Origin: Maribacter luteus
GTDB lineage: Bacteria; Bacteroidota; Bacteroidia; Flavobacteriales; Flavobacteriaceae
Direction: 5' to 3'
Length of the DNA stretch: 64,000 nt
NCBI RefSeq assembly: GCF_009674825.1
Contig: NZ_WKJH01000001.1
Coordinates: 124,001 to 188,000 of the forward strand
The first letter of the stretch is position 1. Each line of letters opens with the position of its first letter. Below, piece after piece: positions 34,306 to 42,892 of this stretch. The notes below the pieces were generated by a model. It saw nothing but the letters and a program-made list of their open reading frames with translations, was not told the DNA's origin and did no database searches. The position numbers and the translations under genes were made by a program.

Positions 34306-35748
34306 TTACATGTTCTTAAATGCAATAAAACTTTCTTTTATGCCATTCTCATCGAGAAGTTGCAATGCTTTTGCAATATGATTTTTCAAATCATTAACCT
34401 GTGTAAGATCCTCTCCCCAGTATTCAGCTTTAGACAATACTTTTTCCGCAATGGCATTATAATTTCCAGACTGCCAAATGCCTTTCATTTCGGCAACGAT
34501 TTCCGGGTCATCATTGACAGGTAATTCCTTGCCCTCGAAATTCCCTTTATAAAAACGGATCAGACATGCAAAGGCAAAAACCAAATGCACAGGCAAGCTG
34601 TTCTTTCTCTTTACAAACTCCAATAAACTTGGCAGTACCCTTACTTTGAATTTTGAAATGGAATTCAAAGCTATACTTGACAACTGATGCTTTATAAACG
34701 GATTTCTAAAACGATCGAATACCGCCTTTGCAAAAGCCTCTAATTCTGCCTTGTCCATATCCAATGTTGGTATAATTTCATCGAATACCACTGATTGAAT
34801 GAATGGTCCGGTGAATTTTTCATCAACACTTTCCTTTACGGTCTGATTCCCGTACAATATTGAGAAAGGTACCATTGCCGTATGTGCACCATTTAATATG
34901 CGCACCTTACGGGTTCTGAAAGGCTGCATATCCTTTACGATTTTGACATCTAGATCCGTTTTATGAAAAGGCAATTTTTCTTTTAACCTTTCATCACCTT
35001 CAATAACCCATAAAAAGAAAGTTTCAGCACTCACGAGTAACTTATCCTCATAATCCAATTGAGCATTATAAGCTTCTATTTGATCCCGAGGATATCCAGG
35101 TACAATTCGGTCTACCAAAGTATTGTGAAAGGTACAGGCATTTAAAACCCAATTTTTAAAACCTTCCCCAAGCTTCCATAGATCAATATAATCGAGTATG
35201 ATCTTTTTTAAAGTATCCGAATTAAAGTTGATCAACTCACATGGGATAATAGTAAGCCCTTTCTCTTCTGCCCCATTAAAATACTGATAACGCTCATGCA
35301 GTAACACAGTAAGTTTGGCAGGATACGAACTTGGAGGTGTCATATCCCTAGCATCCGATGCTACATATGCTATACCCGCTTCAGTAGTGTTCGATATTAT
35401 AAATTGAAGTTGCTCCTCTTTGGCCAAATCCAAAAAATCTTGAAAATGGGTATATGGATCTATCCCCTTTACGATATTCGTAATAAGTTCTTTTTTCTCA
35501 ACTTCCCGGCCACCCTTGATTCCTTTTGTAAAAAGGGTATAAAGACCATCTTGATCATTCAGCATGGTTACCATTCCCCTATCAATAGGTTGAACTACAG
35601 CTATACCTGCATCGAAGTCCACTTCTTGATTCAATTTCTGAACAGCATAATCCACAAAAGCCCTTAGAAAATTTCCCTCACCAAACTGAACAATTTTGAT
35701 AGGGTGCTTTTCTTCTAAACCAAGATTTGCCCTATTTAATACTATCAT
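34306..35748 (-). CDS. uxaB: Tagaturonate reductase UxaB
   Basis: The 480-residue protein is of the mannitol dehydrogenase type used for altronate/tagaturonate. It shows the N-terminal VQFGEGNFLRAFVDYAVQKL segment for NAD binding, SNTTEAGIAY, IPCELINFNSDTLKKI and the C-domain with RKVRILNGAHTAMVPFSILYG, which holds catalytic-site Lys, Asn and His residues of the family. It reduces D-tagaturonate from UxaC to D-altronate for UxaA. Fructuronate reductase (UxuB) is a close relative, but the neighbour UxaA and the length favour UxaB. Confidence 0.92.
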   Translation of the reverse strand: MIVLNRANLGLEEKHPIKIVQFGEGNFLRAFVDYAVQKLNQEVDFDAGIAVVQPIDRGMVTMLNDQDGLYTLFTKGIKGGREVEKKELITNIVKGIDPYTHFQDFLDLAKEEQLQFIISNTTEAGIAYVASDARDMTPPSSYPAKLTVLLHERYQYFNGAEEKGLTIIPCELINFNSDTLKKIILDYIDLWKLGEGFKNWVLNACTFHNTLVDRIVPGYPRDQIEAYNAQLDYEDKLLVSAETFFLWVIEGDERLKEKLPFHKTDLDVKIVKDMQPFRTRKVRILNGAHTAMVPFSILYGNQTVKESVDEKFTGPFIQSVVFDEIIPTLDMDKAELEAFAKAVFDRFRNPFIKHQLSSIALNSISKFKVRVLPSLLEFVKRKNSLPVHLVFAFACLIRFYKGNFEGKELPVNDDPEIVAEMKGIWQSGNYNAIAEKVLSKAEYWGEDLTQVNDLKNHIAKALQLLDENGIKESFIAFKNM

Positions 35749-35781
35749 TTACTTTTTATTAAACTCTTACACCAAAAAATA

Positions 35782-37083
35782 TTATTCCTTAATAAGATTT
35801 AAATTTTCATCCAACGGCCTCATTTTGGGCATTAACAAGTGCACAAAACCTAATAGGATCAAATAACTGGAACCAGCAATCAAAAATGCCCAAAAGTACC
35901 CGGTATTACCGGCCTGATCCAATACCGACCCCAAGGCCTTATCAGCAACGATGCCGGCGACAGCACCTATCATACCCCCAATACCGACAACCGAAGCTGT
36001 CGCTTTTTTTGGAAATACATCAGAAACCAGGGTGAAAATATTGGCCGACCAAGCTTGATGCCCTGCCGCACCAAGACCAATTAAAAATATAGCTATCCAC
36101 TTACTTTCCGTAATCGCGACAAAACTCACTGGAAGGATAATCAAGGCACATATAAGTAGTGTAATCTTTCTAGCCTTATTAACGGTCCATCCTTTTCTCA
36201 TGAACGCCCCGGAAAGATATCCTCCAAAAATACTACCACCATCAGCCAAAATATAGATTACGAAGAACGGTAACGCAATATTTTTAATATTCACATCAAA
36301 AGTGGCAGCTAAGAATTTGGCTCCCCAGAAAAGATAAAACCACCATACGGCATCGGTTAATTTAGCCAAGCCAAATGCCCATGTCTGACGTTTTCCCAGA
36401 ACACTTTTCCAAGGTAATTTCTCATTGTTTTCTGCAACGGAATCGCTCTGAATATAAGCTAGTTCCTCTTTGGAAACCTTAGGATGAACTTCCGGTTTCT
36501 TATACATTTTCAGCCATAATCCTACCCAAATGGCACTTAGGGCACCTGTAAGTAAAAATGGAACCTGCCAGTTTTGTCCATTTTCGTGAACGATCCAACC
36601 GATAACAAAAGGAGCGGCTATAGCACCAATACTTGTTGCAGCATTAAAAAGCCCGGTAGCAAAAGCCCTGTCTTTTTTAGGGAACCACTCCGCAGTTGTT
36701 TTAATGGCTGCCGGAAAGTTCCCAGCTTCACCAAATCCTAAACCAAAACGGGCAGCGGCGAATCCGATCACGCTGAAACCCGGACGTACCAAGGCATGCA
36801 ACATTCCGAATATACTCCAAATAGCGATAGATAATGTGTATCCCTTTTTGGTGCCCAAACGATCGATCAAACCTCCCATCGAAAGCAACCCAACAGCATA
36901 AGCCACCTTAAATGAAATCATTATGTTCGCATAATCACTGTTGGTCCAGTGAAACATTTTTTCCAGGGTAGGCGCCATTACACCGATAATACTCCTATCA
37001 AAGTAGTTAATGGTCGTTGCGAACATCAACAGCGCTAAAATCCTATAGCGATAGGTTCCTATTTTTTGAGGGTTGTCTTTCAT
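35782..37083 (-). CDS. MFS hexuronate transporter (ExuT-like)
   Basis: About twelve membrane helices and the anion:cation symporter signature of hexuronate transporters are visible: ATTINYFDRSIIGVMAP in helix 1, GGLIDRLGTKKGYTLS in the loop 2-3, and RFGLGFGEAGNFPAAIKTTAEWFPKKDRAFATG, given here as RFGLGFGEAGNFPAAIK plus WFPKKDRAFATG. It should carry galacturonate or related keto-uronates across the inner membrane. I place the start at Met21 of the longer frame (37083), where homologues begin (MKDNPQKIGTYRYRI); the 5' frame could start at 37143. It sits between kdgA and uxaB. Confidence 0.9.
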   Translation of the reverse strand: MKDNPQKIGTYRYRILALLMFATTINYFDRSIIGVMAPTLEKMFHWTNSDYANIMISFKVAYAVGLLSMGGLIDRLGTKKGYTLSIAIWSIFGMLHALVRPGFSVIGFAAARFGLGFGEAGNFPAAIKTTAEWFPKKDRAFATGLFNAATSIGAIAAPFVIGWIVHENGQNWQVPFLLTGALSAIWVGLWLKMYKKPEVHPKVSKEELAYIQSDSVAENNEKLPWKSVLGKRQTWAFGLAKLTDAVWWFYLFWGAKFLAATFDVNIKNIALPFFVIYILADGGSIFGGYLSGAFMRKGWTVNKARKITLLICALIILPVSFVAITESKWIAIFLIGLGAAGHQAWSANIFTLVSDVFPKKATASVVGIGGMIGAVAGIVADKALGSVLDQAGNTGYFWAFLIAGSSYLILLGFVHLLMPKMRPLDENLNLIKE

Positions 37084-37160
37084 TTCTTTCCTGTTTGGTT
37101 TTATCTTTATTATTGAACTACTTTTTAAAACATTCTTTTGCAAAATATTAAATCCTTATT

Positions 37161-37829
37161 CTACTTTCTCAAATCCTTAATTAAATCTAGGGCAGCTTTC
37201 ACATTAGCCGTTAGTAGTTGATAATTTTTGGTTTCCAATATTTCTTTAGAAATCAATTGCGACCCCATTCCCACACATGTTACTCCGGCTCCGAACCAAC
37301 CTTTAAGGTTACTTTCCTCTGTACTAACCCCTCCAGTAGGCATAATGCTTGTCCATGGTTGTGGCCCTTTAATCGCTTTTACGAAGCCTGGACCATAAGT
37401 AGAACCAGGAAATAACTTAATGATCTCACAGCCAAGTTCTTCTGCGCGGTTAATTTCGGTCAATGACCCACATCCAGGAGACCAAAGTACTTTTCTTCTA
37501 TTACAAGCGATAGCAATATCTTCCCTTAATGAAGGTGTTACTATAAAATTGGCCCCCATCTGCATAAACATACTGGCCGCACCAGCGTCGGTAATGGAAC
37601 CAACTCCCATGATCATTCCTGGTAATTCCTTAATAGCGTATTTGTTCAATTCTGAAAATACCTCGAAAGCGAAATCGCCCCTTGCCGTAAACTCCATTAA
37701 ACGGGCTCCCCCGTCATAACAGGCCTTTAGTACTTTTTTTCCCAATTCGATATCGGAATGGTAAAACAAAGGAATCATCCCTGTTTCTTCCATCACTTTT
37801 GCAACATGTAATCTTGAGTATTGTGCCAT
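37161..37829 (-). CDS. kdgA: KDPG aldolase (2-dehydro-3-deoxy-phosphogluconate aldolase)
   Basis: The 222-residue class I aldolase has the Schiff-base Lys in EIIKLFPGSTYGP (about 136-148), the glutamate in LMEFTARGDF and phosphate-binding TGGVSTEE and GVGSITDAG segments. It splits KDPG to pyruvate and glyceraldehyde 3-phosphate, the common last step for pectin and alginate uronates. It follows kdgK after 18 bp in this operon. Confidence 0.93.
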   Translation of the reverse strand: MAQYSRLHVAKVMEETGMIPLFYHSDIELGKKVLKACYDGGARLMEFTARGDFAFEVFSELNKYAIKELPGMIMGVGSITDAGAASMFMQMGANFIVTPSLREDIAIACNRRKVLWSPGCGSLTEINRAEELGCEIIKLFPGSTYGPGFVKAIKGPQPWTSIMPTGGVSTEESNLKGWFGAGVTCVGMGSQLISKEILETKNYQLLTANVKAALDLIKDLRK

Positions 37830-37847
37830 AATGTTTGTTTTCTTTTA

Positions 37848-38888
37848 TTAACGTGCTACCCTACCTGAGGCATCACCTCCCATTAATTTTTCAACTTCAT
37901 CCACAGTTACTAAATTCGCATCACCTTTTATAGTATGCTTTAAACAAGAAGCCGCTACGGCAAAGTCCAACGCATTTTGATCGTCATCAGGATATTGTAA
38001 AAGACCGTAGATCAATCCTCCCATAAAAGAATCCCCACCACCGACGCGGTCCACGATATCGGTTATTTGGTATTGGCGGGTCTCATACATTTTCTTACCA
38101 TCGTAGAGAACACCTGCCCAAGTGTTATGGGATGCCGATATTGACCCTCTTAAAGTAGTGATTACTTTTTTTGCTTTGGGGAATTTTTTCATCATTTGTT
38201 CACAAACAGAAAGAAAAGCCTCTGCCTTTACATCATGACCGTCTTTATGCACATCCAAACCTTCCGGATGAATTCCAAAATGCTTTTCGGCATCTTCCTC
38301 ATTACCTAAAATAATATCACAATAGGAAGTAAGTTCGGTCATGATGGCCTCACGATCACCACCGTAATTCCATAATTTGGCCCTATAATTCAAATCTGTA
38401 GATATAGTGATTCCCATTTCACTGGCCACTTTAACAGCTTCAAGACAAACATCCGCAGCACCTTGGGAAATTGCCGGGGTTATACCTGTCCAATGAAACC
38501 AACCGGCACCATCAAATACTTTTTCCCAATCGATCATTCCCGGTTTGATCTCACAAATGGCCGAGTGTGCACGGTCATAAACCACCTTACTACCTCGGCT
38601 TACCGCACCGGTTTCTAAAAAATAAATCCCTAAACGATCACCACCAAAAACAATGTTCTGTGTATTCACTCCTCTTTTTCTCATCTCCATAAGAGCACAC
38701 TCCCCGATGTCATTTTTAGGAAGGCGTGTAACAAAATCAACAGGCACTCCGTAATTCGCCAAAGAAACGGCAACGTTAGACTCACCCCCACCATATACTA
38801 CATCAAAACTATTGGTTTGTGAGAACCTTAAAAATCCCGGAGGGGACAATCGAAGCATGATTTCACCGAATGTTACTACTTTTTTCAT
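37848..38888 (-). CDS. kdgK: 2-keto-3-deoxygluconate kinase KdgK
   Basis: The 346-residue PfkB-family sugar kinase has the N-terminal signature YGGGESNVAVSLANYG and the C-terminal VDRVGGGDSFMGGLIYGL with the catalytic Asp (GGGD). The substrate block LEITGAVS-like GIYFLETGAVSRGSKVVYDR fits 2-keto-3-deoxygluconate kinases. It makes KDPG for KdgA. KDG arises here from KduD, from UxaA and, off the window, from the reduction of alginate-derived DEH. Confidence 0.93.
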   Translation of the reverse strand: MKKVVTFGEIMLRLSPPGFLRFSQTNSFDVVYGGGESNVAVSLANYGVPVDFVTRLPKNDIGECALMEMRKRGVNTQNIVFGGDRLGIYFLETGAVSRGSKVVYDRAHSAICEIKPGMIDWEKVFDGAGWFHWTGITPAISQGAADVCLEAVKVASEMGITISTDLNYRAKLWNYGGDREAIMTELTSYCDIILGNEEDAEKHFGIHPEGLDVHKDGHDVKAEAFLSVCEQMMKKFPKAKKVITTLRGSISASHNTWAGVLYDGKKMYETRQYQITDIVDRVGGGDSFMGGLIYGLLQYPDDDQNALDFAVAASCLKHTIKGDANLVTVDEVEKLMGGDASGRVAR

Positions 38889-38912
38889 ACTGTTTAGTTG
38901 GATTATGATTTT

Positions 38913-40319
38913 TTAAAAATTGAAATATTCTTTTGCATTGTGATATGAGATATCCTGAATAATCTTCCCTACCCATTCCATATCATTTGGCAATTGCCCA
39001 TTTTGGATCTCGGCACCAAAAAGATTGCATAAAACACGTCTAAAATACTCATGCCTAGGAAATGAAAGGAAACTACGGGAATCTGTAAGCATTCCTATAA
39101 AACAGCTTATCAATCCCATATTCGAAAGAGCGTTCATTTGCTTGGTCATCCCGTCTTTTTGATCCAAAAACCACCAACCGGACCCAAACTGCACTTTACC
39201 CTTTATACTTCCATCGTTGAAATTACCGATCATACTAGCCATAACCTCATTATCGGCCGGATTCAGGTTGTAAATGATGGTCTTAACCAATTTATCCTTA
39301 CTATCCAATGTATTCAAGAAAGCGGATAACTTTTCGGCCTGGGGAAAATCCCCGATGGAATCCCAACCGGTATCAGGGCCAAGTAACCTATGCATACGTG
39401 CATTGTTGTTCCTTAATGCCCCTAAGTGGAATTGTTGTACCCACCCGTAATTATGGTAGGTTTCTGACAGGAACAATAAAATAGCACTTTGAAATTTTGA
39501 GGTCTCTTCACCCGTAAGTTCCTTACCACTTCTTTTCTTGGCGAAAATCGCCAATATTTCAGACTCGGTATATGACTCAAAATACATTTTATCCAATCCG
39601 TGATCACAAAGCTTACAACCGTTTTTATCGAAATAGGCTATTCTATTTTCCAGTGCCTCGCACAATTCACCATAGGTATTGATCTCTTGGCCAGAAGCTT
39701 TGGCCAAAGCATCTATGTAATCGTTATACCCATCGTGGGAAATAAAAATGGCCTTATCAGGCCTAAAAGCCGTACTCACTTTAAAATCCAAGTCTTTTTT
39801 AGCTATTGCCTGATGGTGTTCCAAGCTATCCGTGGGGTCCTCGGTCGTACAAACGACCTCAACGTTGGCCTTTCTCAAGAGGTTTTGACAGCTATATGCT
39901 TGGGAGCCTAATTTATCAGCTGTTTCTGCATATATTTTCTCAGCGGAATTTTCATTTAGAAGATCATAGATGTCAAAATATCTGGCCAATTCCAAATGTG
40001 TCCAATGATATAGTGGGTTACGCATGGTATAAGGCACGGTTTTGGCCCAATGCATGAATTTTTCCTTATCGGACCCATCACCTGTAATGAATTTTTCCTT
40101 TATACCCAATGTACGCATGGCCCGCCACTTATAGTGATCGCCATTGATCCATACTTTGGTCATATTACCGAAAACCCTGTCATCTGAAATCTCGTTAGGC
40201 GGCAGGTGGTTGTGGTAGTCTATTATAGGTTGATCCTTGGCATAGGTATGATAAAGTTCCTGTGCGTATTTATTTTCTAACAGAAAATCGTCGTTTATAA
40301 ACGTCTTTATTGAAGCCAT
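38913..40319 (-). CDS. uxaC: Uronate isomerase UxaC
   Basis: The 468-residue protein is an amidohydrolase-fold uronate isomerase. It shows the metal-binding IIDYHNHLPPNEI (HxH), KVWINGDHYKWRAMR, the VVCTTEDPTDSLEHH block and C-terminal LTDSRSFLSFPRHEYFRR. It turns galacturonate to tagaturonate, and glucuronate to fructuronate. The neighbours UxaB and UxaA make galacturonate the main substrate. Length and motifs are normal. Confidence 0.95.
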   Translation of the reverse strand: MASIKTFINDDFLLENKYAQELYHTYAKDQPIIDYHNHLPPNEISDDRVFGNMTKVWINGDHYKWRAMRTLGIKEKFITGDGSDKEKFMHWAKTVPYTMRNPLYHWTHLELARYFDIYDLLNENSAEKIYAETADKLGSQAYSCQNLLRKANVEVVCTTEDPTDSLEHHQAIAKKDLDFKVSTAFRPDKAIFISHDGYNDYIDALAKASGQEINTYGELCEALENRIAYFDKNGCKLCDHGLDKMYFESYTESEILAIFAKKRSGKELTGEETSKFQSAILLFLSETYHNYGWVQQFHLGALRNNNARMHRLLGPDTGWDSIGDFPQAEKLSAFLNTLDSKDKLVKTIIYNLNPADNEVMASMIGNFNDGSIKGKVQFGSGWWFLDQKDGMTKQMNALSNMGLISCFIGMLTDSRSFLSFPRHEYFRRVLCNLFGAEIQNGQLPNDMEWVGKIIQDISYHNAKEYFNF

Positions 40320-40332
40320 ATTTAATACTTTT

Positions 40333-41118
40333 CTACTCGTTAGCTGGTTTTCCTATTGTGGCTAAAATACCTCCGTCAACGTATATGATCTGACCATTAA
40401 CGAAATCACTTGCCTTTGATGCCAAAAATACCGCCGCACCGACCAAATCTTCAGGATCTCCCCAACGGGCAGCAGGGGTTCTACTGATTATAAAATCATT
40501 GAATGGATGTCCGTTCACCCGAATAGGTGCCGTTTGCGAAGTTGCAAAGTACCCAGGCCCAATACCATTGGTCTGAATGTTATATTTTGCCCATTCGGTA
40601 GCCATATTTTTGGTCAACATCTTTAATCCGCCTTTTGAAGCCGCATACGCCGAAACGGTATCCCTTCCCAATTCGCTCATCATAGAATTGATATTGATGA
40701 TTTTACCTGCTCTACGGGCAATCATCTTTCGGCCCACATATTTAGAAACGATAAAGGGTCCTACTAAATTTACATCTATTACCGCTTCGAAATCCTTGGT
40801 CTCCATATCCTGCATGGGAACCCTCTTAATGATACCGGCATTATTAATCAAAATATCTATGGGGCCTACTTCATTTTCAATTAAATCTATATGCTTTTCT
40901 ACTTCTTTATCATCAGTGACATCAAATACATACGTATGAACCTTAAGCCCTTCTTTTTCATATTCCTTTTTGGCCTCTACCAACATATCGGCCGAATTAT
41001 TGTTTACGATCAGCTCGGCACCCGCATGCCCCAATCCTTTGGCCATGGCCATTCCCAGACCATGTACTGCACCGGTGACCAGTGCCCTTTTTCCACTTAA
41101 ATCAAATAAACTTTTCAT
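40333..41118 (-). CDS. kduD: SDR oxidoreductase, likely 2-deoxy-D-gluconate 3-dehydrogenase KduD
   Basis: The 261-residue short-chain dehydrogenase has the cofactor motif TGAVHGLGMAMAKGLG, NNAGI, the catalytic Ser (NINSMMSELG) and YAASKGG with Tyr and Lys. It lies 10 bp after kduI, which makes KduD the natural call: reduction of 2,5-diketo-3-deoxygluconate to KDG with NAD(H). Related SDRs reduce alginate-derived DEH, so a dual role is possible. A gluconate 5-dehydrogenase annotation is a common alternative. Confidence 0.88.
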   Translation of the reverse strand: MKSLFDLSGKRALVTGAVHGLGMAMAKGLGHAGAELIVNNNSADMLVEAKKEYEKEGLKVHTYVFDVTDDKEVEKHIDLIENEVGPIDILINNAGIIKRVPMQDMETKDFEAVIDVNLVGPFIVSKYVGRKMIARRAGKIININSMMSELGRDTVSAYAASKGGLKMLTKNMATEWAKYNIQTNGIGPGYFATSQTAPIRVNGHPFNDFIISRTPAARWGDPEDLVGAAVFLASKASDFVNGQIIYVDGGILATIGKPANE

Positions 41119-41128
41119 GATATATGTA

Positions 41129-41965
41129 TTATTTCAATTCGTTAGGTGCACATACGTCCATATCACCATAATCCAAATTTTCCCCCGCCATTCCCCAAAC
41201 AAAGGAATAATTACAGGTACCCGACCCTGAATGAATTGACCATTCAGGTGATAGAACCGCTTGATTGTTTTCAATAAAAATATGGCGTGTATGCTGAGGT
41301 TCCCCCATAAAATGACATATGGCCTGACCCTCTTCCAAATTAAAGTAGAAATAAGCTTCCATACGCCTACTATGGGTATGTGCCGGCATGGTATTCCATA
41401 CATTGCCCGGCAAAAGTTCAGTGAGTCCCATTTGCAATTGGCATGTTTCTACAATACTATTTACAATAAGCTTGTTCAACACCCTTTTGTTGGCATACTT
41501 TTCATCACCCAATTGCACAACTTCAGCATCTTTCGCACCGACTTTTTTTGTCGGGAATCTTTTGTGTGCCGGGGCAGAATTTATATAAAATAAAGGTTGC
41601 CCTTCCCCTAAACTTGAAAAAACAACATCTTTTGAATCCTTACCCACATAGAGTGCCTCTTTGGTATTGAGCTCATAATCTTCCCCGTCAACAGTCACTT
41701 TTCCTTTTGCCCCAACATTTATCACACCCAATTCCCTTCTATCCAAAAAATTCTTGGACTTAAGGTATGGTATCGTCTCTAATTTCAAATCTTCATTAAC
41801 GGGCATAGCACCCCCAACAATGTAACGATCGTACATTGAATAGGTCAATTGTATCTGATTTTCAACAAAAAGCTTGTCTATTAAAAACTCCCTACGTAAT
41901 TCTTCTGTCCCATATTTCCTAGCATCTACGGGATTTGCAGCGTATCTGAATTCGTGTTTTGTCAT
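41129..41965 (-). CDS. kduI: 5-dehydro-4-deoxy-D-glucuronate isomerase KduI
   Basis: The 278-residue bicupin-like protein matches KduI throughout: YAANPVDARKYGTEELRR at the N-terminus, GGAMPVNEDLKLE, RRELGVINVG, and the metal-site MPAHTHSRRMEAYFYFNL (His-x-His, Glu) with PEWSIHSGSGTCNYSFVWGMAGEN near the end, noted here as WSIHSGSGT and FVWGMAGEN. It converts 5-keto-4-deoxyuronate, the product of GH105 or KdgF chemistry, to 2,5-diketo-3-deoxygluconate for KduD. It is the first gene of the uronate operon, directly behind a LacI-type operator. Confidence 0.95.
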   Translation of the reverse strand: MTKHEFRYAANPVDARKYGTEELRREFLIDKLFVENQIQLTYSMYDRYIVGGAMPVNEDLKLETIPYLKSKNFLDRRELGVINVGAKGKVTVDGEDYELNTKEALYVGKDSKDVVFSSLGEGQPLFYINSAPAHKRFPTKKVGAKDAEVVQLGDEKYANKRVLNKLIVNSIVETCQLQMGLTELLPGNVWNTMPAHTHSRRMEAYFYFNLEEGQAICHFMGEPQHTRHIFIENNQAVLSPEWSIHSGSGTCNYSFVWGMAGENLDYGDMDVCAPNELK

Positions 41966-41978
41966 TTTTTATATAATT

Positions 41979-42024
41979 TGCGCAATCGATTACGCGAATA
42001 TAATCCATTTTTAGGGAATTCAAA
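41979..42024 (-). promoter_or_regulatory. Promoter and LacI-type operator of the uronate operon
   Basis: The minus strand reads TTTG (42024-42021), an 18-bp spacer, TATATTCG (42002-41995), then the operator CGCGTAATCGATTGCGCA (41996-41979), a palindrome with 7 of 9 pairs matching and the ATCGAT core shared with the GH28 and LacI sites. The operator ends 13 bp before the kduI start codon. As at GH28, the operator begins at the -7 box. The 306-bp gap 41966-42271 otherwise holds only the terminator at 42189-42217. Confidence 0.75.
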
Positions 42025-42188
42025 AAAATAAGCAGCCAATATTTGACAAAAGAAAAGTATTACCACTCTTCTTTGTTGTATTCGTACTTACTTAAATAGT
42101 AATCCGAAAAGAACCTTGATCCTTAAAAAAATATTGACAAGGCACCCCATTAAAGAATTCTTTGAACACCTTTAAAAAAACCAAAAAC

Positions 42189-42217
42189 GCCCCCATACCC
42201 TTATGGCTAGGTATGGG
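42189..42217 (-). terminator. Terminator behind the response-regulator gene
   Basis: On the minus strand CCCATACC, a 10-nt loop and GGTATGGG form an 8-bp stem followed by GGCGTTTTTGGTTTTTTT. It lies about 55 bp after the response-regulator stop codon and insulates the kduI operon. Confidence 0.8.
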
Positions 42218-42271
42218 AGCGCATGGAAAATTGAACAAGTCAAAATAATCCTCTAATGTACGATAGCACTT

Positions 42272-42892
42272 TTACAATTGCCGTAGCTTAATCAAGGCCT
42301 CTGATTTCGAATTCACATTTAATTTTAAATAGATATTCTGTATGTGAAAGTTTATGGTACTGGTAGTAACGAAAAGTTTCTCAGCAATCATTTTATAGGT
42401 TGCTCCCTTACATAAAAAATCTATGATTTGGTTTTCCCTATTAGAGAAATCCTGATATGACTTTCCATTTAAATTCTGTATTACCTTTTGGACAATATCA
42501 TTGCTCATTGCCGCTCCTTCGTACTTAATTGAATTTAAGGCGTTATGCAAGCGATACTTGCTCAATGGTTTGGTAAGATAACCATTGGCCCCTTTTTTAA
42601 AGGCCCTTTTCACAAGTTCAAAGTCAGAGTTACCACTTATCATTATCACTTTTACATATGGGTCTTTTCTTCTAAACTTCTTTATAGCCTCTATATGATC
42701 TTCATTGTCCAAGACCGTTTCAGTCAAAATAATATCGGGCATAATGGTACTATAATCATACAAGGCCTCATCCGCTGACCCATATAGCCCTACAAGGGCG
42801 TAGTCCTTAAAACTCTCAAAATAAAACCTATAACCTTCTTGAAGCTCTCGATCATTGTCAATAATGATAATCTTTAATGCATTTGCTTTCAT
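42272..42892 (-). CDS. Orphan response regulator (REC + LuxR-type HTH) with Glu at the phosphoacceptor site
   Basis: The 206-residue protein has a receiver domain (1-120) and a NarL/LuxR-type DNA-binding domain (about 145-206; FSNRENQIIDFLCKGATYKMIAEKL with the helix-turn-helix and TINFHIQNIYLKL). The acidic pair Asp12/Asp14, Ser86 (MISGNSD) and Lys108 (LTKPLS) are normal, but the usual phosphoacceptor Asp is Glu58 (PDIILTETVLD). Such a change may mimic the phosphorylated state or make the receiver phosphorylation-independent. No histidine kinase is adjacent. A 16-bp inverted repeat lies 81 bp upstream of the start. Target genes are unknown; the neighbouring sprF/porE-like pair on the same strand is one possibility. 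Confidence 0.88.
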   Translation of the reverse strand: MKANALKIIIIDNDRELQEGYRFYFESFKDYALVGLYGSADEALYDYSTIMPDIILTETVLDNEDHIEAIKKFRRKDPYVKVIMISGNSDFELVKRAFKKGANGYLTKPLSKYRLHNALNSIKYEGAAMSNDIVQKVIQNLNGKSYQDFSNRENQIIDFLCKGATYKMIAEKLFVTTSTINFHIQNIYLKLNVNSKSEALIKLRQL

